From positions 406,734-470,733 of the forward strand of contig CAUYUJ010007225.1 of NCBI GenBank assembly GCA_963575745.1: 64,000 bases of DNA. The letters run 5' to 3'. Positions 55,524 to 64,000 of the stretch are shown here, piece after piece. This DNA is from Prorocentrum cordatum. Its lineage: Eukaryota > Sar > Dinophyceae > Prorocentrales > Prorocentraceae. The notes beneath the pieces are model-generated. The model had not been told where the DNA came from. It did no database searches and saw only the letters and a list, made by a program, of their open reading frames with translations. How positions within the stretch are numbered: position 1 is the stretch's first letter; each line of letters begins with the position of its first letter. The translations under genes were made by a program, and so were the position numbers.

Positions 55524-56912
55524 CTAGTTTGTTTCCTCATTCGCATCCGCATTCAGCTCGCCAGCGCGCTGGTTGCAGGCCGCTCGTTGCAGCCTCGTGT
55601 GCAGCGCTGCGAGCTGCGGTGGGTCCCGCAAGGGGGGGCGCCAGTGGCCGGTATCGGCCTCCAGGTGTTCCCTCAGCCAGGCGTGCTCCGCGACAGGCTG
55701 GTCCTGTGCCTGCGCATCCTGTCGAGACTGCTCGCGTGCCGCCGCGCGGAGCACCGTGGCCTGGGTGGTCTTGCCGTGGGAGTGGCGCCGCCGCTCGCGC
55801 TGGCGAAACACCCGCGCCGCCTCCTGAAGAAGGCGCGTCGCGATGATGTGCTGCAGCGGGTCAGGGTAATCGGCCGCCCGTCCGGCCGTCAAATGCTTCT
55901 CGGCGAGCTCCGCGAAGCTGGCCGTCCGGCAGAGCCTGCCTGGGATCGCCGCGCACGGCCGAATCTGCCATCTGGCCTCATCCTCCAGCCTCCGCGCCTT
56001 CCCCCGGTACATGATTAGCGCGATCGGCGAGTGGTCGTTCGGGTCGGCCTCCGGCGTCTCCCGGGGGTCCGCCGTCGTGCGCATGTGCTGCCCCCCTTGG
56101 CATAGCAACCGAGGAAGACTCGAGACGAGCACGCGGTTGATCCGTGTTGTCGACGCCGTGCTCTCAACCCAGTGGGTCGGGCATCCGCCTTCTAGCTCTG
56201 TCATCGCCCGCCAGCGCGCGCCCGAGCGCGACCCAGCAGGCCAGGGGCGGGCCGAGTCACCAGCAGGCCTGCCATCAACCGGCACCTGGTCGCCCATTCT
56301 CCCGCGTCGCGAGGGCGATCTCTCGTCCCAGTTGAGGTCCCCGGCCAGCAGCGCCGCGCGCGCCATCGGCACTGCAGCAGCCCAGCGGAGGTCAGCCTCC
56401 ACACGCCCCACGCGCATGAGGTGGTCGGCCTGCGAGAAGTCCGGTTCCAGAGCTCGAGGCATCCTGTGGGTTCCCCACCGGGCGGAGGCACCGCCCGTGG
56501 GCCCGCGGCACCGGGGACTGCAGAACTCGCCGCGCCCCAGCGCAGCTCAGATCGTATCGCACGTCCGCGTGCGCAACGTGCACGCGACGCGGACCCAGGT
56601 CTCGAACCTGGAACCGTCGGCTCTGGCGACTGCCTGGCAGTCGCTCCCCTTGGGCATCTTGATGAACGTGGCAACCCCCCTAGCGTTCATGCAGGCGTCG
56701 TGGGGCGAGTGCAGGCCCCCCTGGAAGAAGAGGCGCTGGGCCATCTCCTTCACTGCCGCCCTCGTCCCGCTGATCTCCTGCACCATCACCACTTCGGCGT
56801 CGTGCAAAAGCTCCCCAAAATCTTCATCTTGCCGCGTAGCTTGTCGTGGTCGCGCGCGGCGAGCGTGCGCGTGTTTCACGACCTCAACCTCCAAACCTGG
56901 TCCGCCAGGCCG
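55524..56912 (-). pseudogene. LINE APE-type endonuclease domain
   Basis: One frame runs from 56912 to the TAG at 55524, broken once by TGA at 56547. It carries AEVVMVQEISG (Glu codon near 56777), ARGVATFIKM, LLAGDLNWDERS (Asp codon near 56339), STTRINRVLVSS and DPNDHSPIALIM (His codon near 56033). These match the metal-binding Glu, the GDxN motif and the DH motif of the exonuclease-endonuclease-phosphatase fold, which in LINEs nicks target DNA. The segment after the first motif (about 56.55-56.65 kb) is where a stop has arisen. The downstream part is helical and Arg/Gln-rich and leads into the RT. It is an endonuclease relic by sequence; activity is unlikely with the internal stop. Confidence 0.83.
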
Positions 56913-58231
56913 TCAAAGGCTCCGCGTGGGCGCCGCATCCCTGAGCGTCGTCGCCGCGGCACCTTCCACCTCCGCGCGCGCGACGACCCCGCCAACTGCA
57001 AGCGGGCCTCTTTCCAGAGGACCTTGACCGGCTCGTGCTGCGCCACCTCTACCTTGAGGAGCAACTGCGTCCACTGGCGTGTGACCGCGCAGGCCAGGCG
57101 GCCTGCGAAGCAACGCTTGCCGATCTGCTCTTGCAGCGCCCGCCGTGCTTGGAGCAGCTTGTGCTCCATGGCCTTGTCATTCGGGTTCTTGTCCACGTCC
57201 ACGGCGATCTCAACCGTGGCTCCCGCGGGCGTCTGGCAGGAGATCTTCCACTAGCCGTCGTCCTTCGTGCGGAGGGCCGCCCGCGCCTGGTTGAGCCTTT
57301 CCTTGGCAGGCTCCGTGGCCCCCTCGAACCGTAGGATGAAGGAGCGTTCAACAGTGTCGCCCTTCCACGCCACCTCCTCTGGGCCGATGTTGGCGTCGGC
57401 GAGCCAGCCGCGCGTCGCCTCCTCCAGCGCCGCGCGCGCCACTGCCGCTTTGGTGACCAAGCGCAGGATGGTCTCATCCCTCGGGCGGTCCTACGCCGCG
57501 GAGAAGAGGGGGCCGCAGCGGCCGCTCCGTGCGCGTGAGGCCCAGCTCGTGCTCGAGGCGTTCCAGCCTCTGCCTTGTCTCAGCCTGCGACGTGTTGAGC
57601 TGCTCTTGGATGCCGCCACGCGCATGTCCAGCTCGTGGCGGGTCCTCGCCGTCGACTCGGTGAACGACTTCATACCCGTTTGCACCACGCTCGTGCAGAG
57701 CGTGTTGGGCCCAGGCAAGAGCTACGTCTGCATCGCCTTGAACGCCTTCTGCATGCCCGCCTCGACCACGGCGTGCTGCGCAACCATAGCCGCGCGCACC
57801 GCACTGACACTTGGCGCACGGTCGCCTGTCGCAGCGAGCTCGTCGATGTGCACGCGGAGCTGGTCGGCAGGGGTCGGCCCGCTGGGGCGCTCTCCAGCAG
57901 CGGCCGCCGGGCCACCGCTTCCGTTCGGCGGCATGGGCGCGGTGGCGCCACCAAGGCATTGCGCCATCCTTGCCGGGGGCACACCGGCTGCGGCGGGGCG
58001 CCCGCGCGATCGGCCCGCCCAGGGGTCCGTTACCGCCAGGGGGTCCGGAGAACCATCCCTGCCCGCAGCAGTGCCGCCAGCACCACCGCGATCTTCAGCA
58101 GAGCGGCTCCGCCTGTCGACACCGTCCTTGTCGCCAGCGGCGCCCGCCGTGCGTCCCGCCCGGATCGGCGCGGTACATCCTGGGGTATCGTGCCCGCCAG
58201 CCGCGCGCCGCGCTCGTCCAGGGAGTGGGTT
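56913..58231 (-). pseudogene. LINE ORF1-like region (frameshifted)
   Basis: After a TGA at 58232-58234 a Gly/Ala/Pro-rich frame is open to a TAG at 57722 (about 170 codons), including PTPADQLRVHIDELAATGDR and EAGMQKAFKAMQT. The same frame continues after that stop. Near 57.62-57.48 kb a different frame reads EQLNTSQAETRQRLERLEHE, a heptad-like helix, before returning to the first frame with VTKAAVARAALEEATRGWLA, WKGDTVERSFILRFEGATEP and, past a TAG at 57251, AVDVDKNPNDKAMEHKLLQA and VKVLWKEARLQLAG. A coiled coil followed by an alpha/beta segment is typical of RNA-binding ORF1 products; here that is an inference. It may instead be the N-terminal part of one long ORF. Confidence 0.6.
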
Positions 58232-58257
58232 TCAAACGTTTTTTGAGCCGCCTCCGC

Positions 58258-58292
58258 CTTGAGCCAAAATGGCTTGAGCCAAAATGGCTACG
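58258..58292 (-). other. Dinoflagellate spliced-leader sequence plus tandem relic
   Basis: The minus strand reads CGTAGCCATTTTGGCTCAAG (58292-58273) followed directly by CCATTTTGGCTCAAG (58272-58258). The first is the 3' 20 nt of the ~22-nt leader added to dinoflagellate nuclear mRNAs by trans-splicing. The second is the relic expected when an mRNA-derived copy is trans-spliced again at the AG inside the older leader (CGTAG then CCATTTTGG). The base preceding CGTAG is T where the leader has C. The sequence lies 24 nt upstream of the TGA that precedes the ORF1 frame, at the 5' end of the LINE. Confidence 0.95.
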
Positions 58293-58293
58293 A

Positions 58294-58595
58294 ATCTCCT
58301 CCTCCTCCAACTGCTGTTCCTCCTCCTCCTCCTCCTCCTTTTCCCTTGCTCCACATCTCCAGGTCTATGTATCTGCGGTCTTGGAAAGTGGACGGTGGCT
58401 CAAGGATCTCGTGCCAAGAGCGGTGGCGCTGAGTGCGACTTTGGCCTCGCACTTCGCCTCTTCCTCAACTGCACGTCTGCGAGGATGCGCTCCCGACGTG
58501 GACGAGGAGAGGAGGCGAGGCTGCACCCCCTTGCCACGACCAAGGAGGTAGAGTGCAACCGTAACCTTGTAATCCACCGCCCCTTTCTCCTCCTC

Positions 58596-58632
<37 letters not shown>

Positions 58633-59009
58633 TCCTGCCCCTGTCTTCCCCTCCCCTCCTGCTGCTCCTTTCTCCTTCTCCTCTCCTCCTCCTTCTCCTC
58701 CTCCTCCTCCTCCTGCTGCTCCTCCTGACCCCTGGCCCGCTCTCACAACTCGCCTCATCGGCGCACCTGGCTCGTGGGACTCGAGCACTGAAGGAACGCC
58801 CAGATGTGCACCCCGAGCCGCGCGCAGCACTGGCTGCACACTCCTCCATACAGCTCCTCCACCTCCTCCTTCTCCACGTTGTCACCGTCTTCGTCCTTCC
58901 CCCCTGCTCTCACTCATCCTGCTCCTTCCTGCCGCTGCTCCTCTTCTTCTTCCTCCTCCTCCTCCTCCTCCTCCTCCTCTTCCTCCTCCTCCTGCTCCTA
59001 CTCCTCCTG

Positions 59010-59046
<37 letters not shown>

Positions 59047-59056
59047 GATTCCCCCT
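58294..59056 (+). repeat. CTC and CTG tracts with intervening sequence
   Basis: CTC tracts at 58296-58345, 58585-58600, 58675-58730 and 58945-59010, and (CTG)n of about 11-13 units at 58599-58630 and 59010-59046. The Leu-rich 330-codon plus frame (58284-59276) is mostly these tracts. The lower-complexity pieces between them (58346-58570, 58735-58940) have no recognisable product. Confidence 0.85.
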
Positions 59057-59173
59057 TGCTTCAAGCAGTCACACCTGCCACCCTGCGCTCCTGGACTTGG
59101 ACTTGGACGCTGTGCGGATGCTCCGAGGGTGCACGCAGTGGCGGGCAGGAGCGCTACGGTGTCCCCACGCGAA

Positions 59174-59310
59174 CGAAGGATTGCAAAAAAACCTAGGATT
59201 GCAAAAAAAACCCGTTGCAATGAAGGATTGCAAAAAAAACCTTCGTAGGGTTTTTTTGCAATCCTTCGTGCAATGAAGGGTTTTTTTGCAATCCTTCGTT
59301 GCAATCCTTC
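59174..59310. repeat. Foldback cluster of GAAGGATTGCAAAAAAACC
   Basis: Three direct copies (59175, about 59194, 59222) are followed by three inverted copies (about 59249, 59278, 59299). The central pair forms a ~19-bp stem with a short loop (TTCGTAG). A/T-runs of 7-8 at every copy are unusual in this GC-rich neighbourhood. Confidence 0.9.
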
Positions 59311-59368
59311 TTCCTACCGTTATCCTCCACACTTTTTCTCCTCCCCCCATAGGGGAACGAACAATGAC

Positions 59369-60783
59369 ATTACGCTACCGAGGAACCCCACATACTTATA
59401 TTTATGGCTGGAGTGATGATAGCTGAAGTGAAGCATGGGAGAATGATGTTGCTGGCCGTTCCCTGCGCACCCCCTATGGTGTCGAGAAAATGCCACGCCT
59501 GCCACGCCCTGGACGCCCGGCTCGGATAGCGGCCGCGCTGAGAGACCACCACCTGCGGACCCCCTAAGGTTACGAGAATATGCCACGCCTGCTCCGCCAG
59601 CGTACCCCTGTGCCCTGAGCACGACCGGCACGGTTAGCAAACTTGCGTACCGATGTGCCCTGAACACGACCGTCACGGATAGAGGCCGCGCTCAAGGACC
59701 ACCCCGTGCGCACCCCCTGTGGTGTCGAGAATATGCCATGCCTGCTATGCCCTGGACGACCGTCACGGACAGCAACGCCCTGGACGACCGGCACGGATAG
59801 CGACCGCGCTCAGGGACCACCCCCTGCGCACCCCTTATGGTGTCGGGAAAGTGCCGCTCCTGCTATGCCCTGGACGACCGGCACGGATAGCGGCCGCGCT
59901 CAGGGGACACCCCCTGCGCACCCCCTGTGGTGTCGGGAAAGTGCCACTCCTGCTATGCCCTGGACGACTAGCACGGATAGCGGCCGCACTCAGGGACCAC
60001 CCCCTGCGTACCCCTTATGGTGTCGGGGGAATGCCACTCCTGCTATGCCCTGGACGACCAGCACGGATAGCGGCCGCGCTCAGGGACCACCCCCTGCGCA
60101 CCCCCTCTGGTGTCGGGAAACAGCCGCGCCTGCTATGCCCTGCGCCATGACCCGCATAGACGCCGCGCTGAGGGACCACCCCCCGCGCACCCCCTCTGGT
60201 GGCGACAAAGTGCCACGCCTGCAACGCTTTCCGACCTTGGCACGCATAGCGGCCGCCCTCAGGGACCACCCCCTGCGCACCCCCTGGGGTGTCGACAAAA
60301 CCCCACGCCTGCCACACTTTCCGACCCTGGCACGCATAGCGGCCGCCCTCAGGGACCACCCCCTGCGCACCCCCTGGGGTGTCGACAAAACCCCACGCCT
60401 GCCACACTTTCCGATCCTGGCACGCATAGCGGCCGCCCTCAGGGACCACCCCCTGCGCACCCCCTATGGTGGCGACAAAGTGCCACGCCTACCACGCTTT
60501 CCGACCCTGGCACGCATAGCGTCCGCCCTTAGGGACCACCTCCTGCGTACCCCCTATAGCGTCGAGAAAACCCCACGCCTGCTGTGCCCTGGAAGACCGT
60601 CGTGCTGTGCTGTGCTGTGCTGTGCAGTGCTGTGCTGAGCTGTGCTGAGGTGATATGCTGTGCCATGCTGTGCTGTGCTGAGCTGTGCTGCGCTGTGTGA
60701 GAAGGAGAAGGAGGAGGGGGGGTGAGGGTCGCGGGTGCGACGCGGCAAGGATGAAAACCAGAACCCCACGAAACATGTGGGGA
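59369..60783 (+). repeat. 90-bp satellite, higher-order unit 1
   Basis: Leader ATTACGCTACCGAGGAACCC to ATGATGTTGCTGGCC, then an array of a ~90-bp unit (GCGCACCCCCT at 60185, 60275, 60365 and 60455 is exactly 90 bp apart; GACCACCCCCTGCGCACCCC is the core), then a CTGTG pentanucleotide tract (60600-60700), GAGAAGGAGAAGGAGGAG, and a tail ending CCCCACGAAACATGTGGGGA. The unit length is 30 codons and has no stop in several frames, which explains the 310-codon plus frame at 59706-60638. Confidence 0.9.
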
Positions 60784-61980
60784 ATTACGCTACCGAGGAA
60801 CCCCATATACGTATATTATGGCCGGAGTGATGATAGCTGAAGTGAAGCATGTGAGAATGATGTTGCTGGCCGTTCCCTGCGCACCCCCTATGGTGTCGAG
60901 AAATGCCACGCCTGCTACGCCCTGGACGCCCGGCTCGGATAGCGGCCGCGCTGAGAGACCACCACCTGCGGACCCCCTAAGGTTACGAGAATATGCCACG
61001 CCTGCTACGCGGATGGGCGGAATGGGAGGGGAATGGGAGGGTGGGAAGGAGGATCGGGGCGACAGAAACCAGGAAAGGGAGGAGGAACGAGGGCGAAAAA
61101 GACAGGGCGGAGAGGAAAAGGAGGGACGGAAGGAAGGAGAGAGGATTCCGTGGCGCACCCCTCTGGTGTCGAGAAAATGTTACGCTTGCCGCGCTTTCCG
61201 ACCCTGGCACGCAAAGGGGCCGCTCTGAGGGACCACCCTCTGCACACCCCCTCTGGTGTCGAGAAAATGCAACGCCTGCCACGCTGTCCGACGCTGGCAC
61301 GCACAGAGGCTGCTCTGAGCCACCACCCGCGCACCCCCTCTGGTGGCGACAAAGTGCCACGCCTGCCACGCTTTCCGACCCTGGCACGCATAGGGGACGC
61401 GCTGAGGGACCACCCCCTGCGCACCCCCTCTGGCGTCGAGAAAGTGTCACACGTGCCACACTTTCCGACCCTGGCACGCATAGAGACCGCGCGCTGAAGA
61501 GACCACTCTTTGCGCACCCCCTCTGGCGCAGAGAAACTGCAACGCCCGCCACGCTTTCCGACCCTGGCACGCATAGAGGCCGCGCTGAGGGACCACTTCC
61601 CGCGCACCCCCCCTGGTGGCGACAAAGTGCCACGCCTGCCACGCTTTCCGGTCCTGGCACGCATAGCGGCCGCCCTCTGGGACCACCCCCTGCGCACCCC
61701 CTCTGGTGTCGACAAAACCCCACGCCTGCTGTGCCCTGGACGACCGTCGTGCTATCCTGTTCTGTGCTGTGCTGTGCTGAGCTGTGCTGCGCTGAGCTGT
61801 GCTGTGCTGTGCAGTGCTGTGCTCTGCTGTGCTGAGCTGAGCTGTGCTGGGCTAAGCTGTGCTGTGCTGTGCTGAGCTGTGCTGTGCTGTGTGAGAAGGA
61901 GAAGGAGGAGGAGGTGATGTGAGGGTCGCGGGTGCGACGCGGCAGGGATAAAAACCATAACCCCACGAAACATGTGGGGA
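60784..61980 (+). repeat. 90-bp satellite, higher-order unit 2
   Basis: Repeats the leader (60784-60870), two degenerate units (to 61010), a ~140-bp GGGA-rich spacer (61012-61150) not present in unit 1, the 90-bp array (61155-61738), the CTGTG/CTGAG tract (61742-61890), GAGAAGGAGAAGGAGGAGGA and the same tail ending CATGTGGGGA at 61980. Leader and tail are nearly identical to unit 1. Confidence 0.9.
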
Positions 61981-62140
61981 ACAAACATAACAACTCGGAG
62001 GTCAGCGCGGATTTCTCGGATCGGCGCTGGACCCCCCTCCCTGGCGCGCGGAACGCGCCAGGGGCGGCGCCGGGGGAGCCGCCAAGGGGGTCCAACGCGG
62101 ATCTGAGAAATCCGCGTGGACCTCAGAGTTTTTATGTTTC
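61979..62140. mobile_element. Foldback MITE, copy 2
   Basis: Left arm CATAACAACTCGGAGGTCAG, CGCGGATTTCTCGGATCGGC and GCTGGACCCCCC; right arm in inverse GTCCAACGCGGATCTGAGAA, ATCCGCGTGGACCTCAGAG and TTTTTATG. The same TTTATG end and GAGGTCCACGCGGATTTCT arm occur in copy 1 at 32254-32396. The loop (GGCGCGCGGAACGCGCC) is itself palindromic. It directly follows the satellite tail. Confidence 0.78.
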
Positions 62141-62790
62141 CGTCATCGGTCGTTCCCCTATCCCAATTCGAGCATCTTCCGACGTTCGGGAGAACAAACT
62201 ACCTAGGATTGAGACTAACGCGACGGGTGAATACGAGTAGTATGCTTGACTGGCCACCGTTGGGACGAGTGTCATCGCGGACCATCATTGCTGCACACAG
62301 GCATGCGGGGGTGCACGCAGCGTCCTGCACCAGCATCCTCACCTCGAAATCGATGTGCACCACTCCAGGGGGTGGAGTGACGCTTGCCCAGACGCCATGG
62401 ATACTCTTCTTTCGCCTGACAGCGCCAGTGCAAACAGAAACACCGACTTCGCGGCGTGTTGCGACTAGGGACAGAAATACGCTGCGAGTCAAAGGCAGGG
62501 TGCTCGGCCTTCTGCCACATGACACAGCCTGGCAAATACCAATTCGTTGATGATACGTCCTCGACACAACCATCATCGCCACACATGAAGGTGTCATCGA
62601 ATGGGCAAGAATGCGCTGCACTGCGGCAAGAAACCGTTACACCATTGGTGGAATAATGATGCAAAAAGCTGTACATCGAACGAGGAACACGCAGGGAGCA
62701 CTACAGAGCGTGAGTGGCAATATGGGGAGCACCCCAGAAAATTCGCAAACAACCAGACCACAAAGAAGACCATACGGGACACCACTTGGT
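62141..62790. other. Unique sequence, unrecognised frames
   Basis: A minus frame (62676-62272) reads HSCPFDDTFMCGDDGC and a plus frame (62456-62656) reads CHMTQPGKYQFVDDTSS over the same DNA; only one could be real. The Cys spacing is suggestive of a small secreted-type domain but matches no family I can name. No start context or flanking exon can be argued. Confidence 0.2.
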
Positions 62791-64000
62791 TGTATACTCA
62801 TTTCTAAACAATAAGTGTAAATCTCCGAAAACGGTTCTGCGCGCTCTCGCCTCGACGCCGGCTACAAATTCTTTGAAAACGAGGCTCCCGCTCGAGCGTT
62901 GGCTTGAGTTTAAATGTGGGCCCTTGGAGGCCCAGCTACGACAACAACGGCTCCCGCTCGATAATCCTCACAGTTCACCCCGAGACGCCCTGGCCAGAGA
63001 GGCCCCCGAACTCAGGAACGGCGCTCTCGCTCGAGACTTCCTCGCAATTCAATCAGGTTGGCGGAGGCCCAACCACGACGGCAAGGGCTCCTGCTCGATA
63101 CATCCTCACGGTTTACTCCGAGAGCCTCTGGCCAAGAAGGCTCCCGAACTCAGGAACGGCGCTCTCGCTCGAGACTGTCCCGTAATTCGAAAAAATTGGT
63201 GGAGGCCCGGACACGGCGACAAGGGCTCCCGTTCGATTTTTCTCCATAAGTATTCCGAGAGCCCCTGGCCAGAGATGCTTCCGAACTCAGGAACGGCGCC
63301 CTCACTCGAGACACGACGGCAAGGGCTCCTGCTCGATACATCCTCACGATTTACTCCGGGAGCCTCTGGCCAAGAAGGCTCCCAGACTCAGGAACGGCGC
63401 TCTCGCTCGAGATTTTCCCGTAATTCAAGAAAATTGGTGGATGCCCGCACACGGCGACAAGGGCTCCCGTTCGATCTTTCTCCATAAATATTCCGGGAGC
63501 CCCTGGCCAGAGAGGCCCCCGAACTCAAGAACGGCGCTGTCGCTCGAGAATTCCTCGCGCTTCAGTCAATGGCCGACAAGGAATAGATTCTCCCCGGAAG
63601 GGGGTGCAATCGAAGACGAAGTGGGCGGGTATCGAGGGTTGGGGTTTACGGAATGCAAGACACGCGTGCCAGTAAGAACGAACAGCCTGAAACTGATTTT
63701 TGCTGTTGTTGCTGTTGTTGAATACTCGTTTCCGAAATATGATTATTGTTGGTCTCCGGAAACAATTCCGCGCGCTCTCGCCTCGACGCCGGCTACATTA
63801 TCTCTGAAAGCGAGGCTCCCGCGCGAGCGTTAGCTTGAGTGTAGAAGCGGGCCCTTGGAGGCCCAGCTGCAACGACAACGGCTCCCGCTCGATACCTCTT
63901 ACAGTTCACCCCGAGACGCCCTGGCCAGAGAGGCCCCCGAACTTAGGAACGACGCTATCGCTCGAGACTTCCTCGCAATTCAATCAAGTTGGCGGAGGCC
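62791..64000 (+). repeat. ~137-bp satellite in a 931-bp higher-order unit, cut by the window end
   Basis: GGAACGGCGCTCTCGCTCGA or variants recurs at 63015, 63153, 63290, 63391 and 63538, with GCCCCTGGCCAGAGAGGCCC and AATTGGTGGAGGCCCG landmarks. A leader with GCGCGCTCTCGCCTCGACGC and GCGGGCCCTTGGAGGCCCAG-like sequence occurs at 62839 and again at 63770 (931 bp apart), after which the satellite restarts and runs to 64000. Ala/Arg-rich frames here are repeat products. Confidence 0.88.

Larger units (their letters stand above)
52616..58292 (-). mobile_element. Decayed LINE (non-LTR retrotransposon) with spliced-leader 5' end
   Basis: On the minus strand, from 58292 down: tandem spliced-leader sequence; an ORF1-like region; an APE-type endonuclease; a reverse transcriptase with a CADD active-site motif; and a C-terminal domain with an HLLRCP motif. 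That is the order of APE-class LINEs. Frames shift several times and there are in-frame stops at 57722, 57251, 56913, 56547, 55524 and 54274, so it cannot make a full protein as assembled. Short GGA tracts (53525-53630, 55485-55525) and a GGATCCTGCA minisatellite (53000-53235) have expanded within it. The 5' end is set by the spliced leader; the 3' end is unknown. Clade is not assigned. A retroposed LINE transcript is the simplest explanation; a host cDNA is excluded by the EN-RT content. Confidence 0.88.

Noticed and set aside
59706-61835. Plus frames of 310 and 280 codons with 30-residue repeats
   Set aside because: Same argument for the second 90-bp satellite; minus-strand frames over it are also open.

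Overview
This window is most likely nuclear DNA of a dinoflagellate. The strongest evidence is at 58258-58292 on the minus strand: 20 nt identical to the dinoflagellate spliced leader (CGTAGCCATTTTGGCTCAAG) followed directly by the truncated relic CCATTTTGGCTCAAG. That is the known signature of an mRNA that was trans-spliced, reverse transcribed, reinserted and trans-spliced again. It sits at the 5' end of the only recognisable coding element here, a decayed APE-type LINE retrotransposon on the minus strand (about 52.6-58.3 kb). I found no intact cellular gene, no rRNA or tRNA gene, no CRISPR array and no prokaryotic operon. Most long open frames are satellites or trinucleotide tracts whose period is a multiple of three.

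Layout. 0-7 kb: GC-rich unique sequence, a CAAGAYGGCC minisatellite (about 1.95-3 kb) and microsatellites. 7.06-11.21 kb: a ~135-155 bp satellite split by a 2.38 kb foldback element with imperfect terminal inverted repeats (TIRs) and a perfect 8-bp target duplication; its core is a CCACTGTCCC minisatellite. 13.4-14 kb: TACTC pentanucleotide array. 14.1-16.75 and 21.2-23.7 kb: modular 'TGC-box' repeats (family B) carrying long CGA or TCG tracts. 17.7-20.5 kb: three composite repeats (family A) made of CAAGAYGGCC minisatellite, pyrimidine tract and conserved tail, plus copy 1 of a composite element with 12-bp AGTGAGATCGAT units (family E). 24.3-28.8 kb: a repeat-poor gap. 28.8-31 kb: more family A minisatellite. 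32.25 kb: a foldback MITE, with a second copy at 62 kb. 34.5-49.2 kb: a block built almost entirely of family B copies and the elements nested in them (two CAT-plus-90-bp-satellite inserts, two TAGCCCTA 8-mer elements, and a second family E copy inside one of the 8-mer arrays). 50-51.35 kb: another family A composite. 52.6-58.3 kb: the LINE. 59.37-61.98 kb: two higher-order units of a second 90-bp satellite. 62.8-64 kb: a ~137-bp satellite running off the end.

Family B is the organising principle. A copy reads: hairpin junction F, TGC-rich 11-12 bp repeats (A), a conserved ~65-bp block (B), a ~350-bp GC-rich module (C) or its trinucleotide replacement, ~295-bp units rich in alternating CG (D), an end segment (G), and F again. 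Nine copies lie on both strands and three are in direct tandem at 44.3-48.9 kb. The 8-mer element is inserted at the same place in segment G of two copies, in opposite orientations.

Family names are mine. All homologies were read by eye inside this window without database searches, and boundaries of degenerate repeats are approximate to tens of bases. Several LINE frameshifts lie at homopolymers, so assembly error is an alternative to genuine decay.
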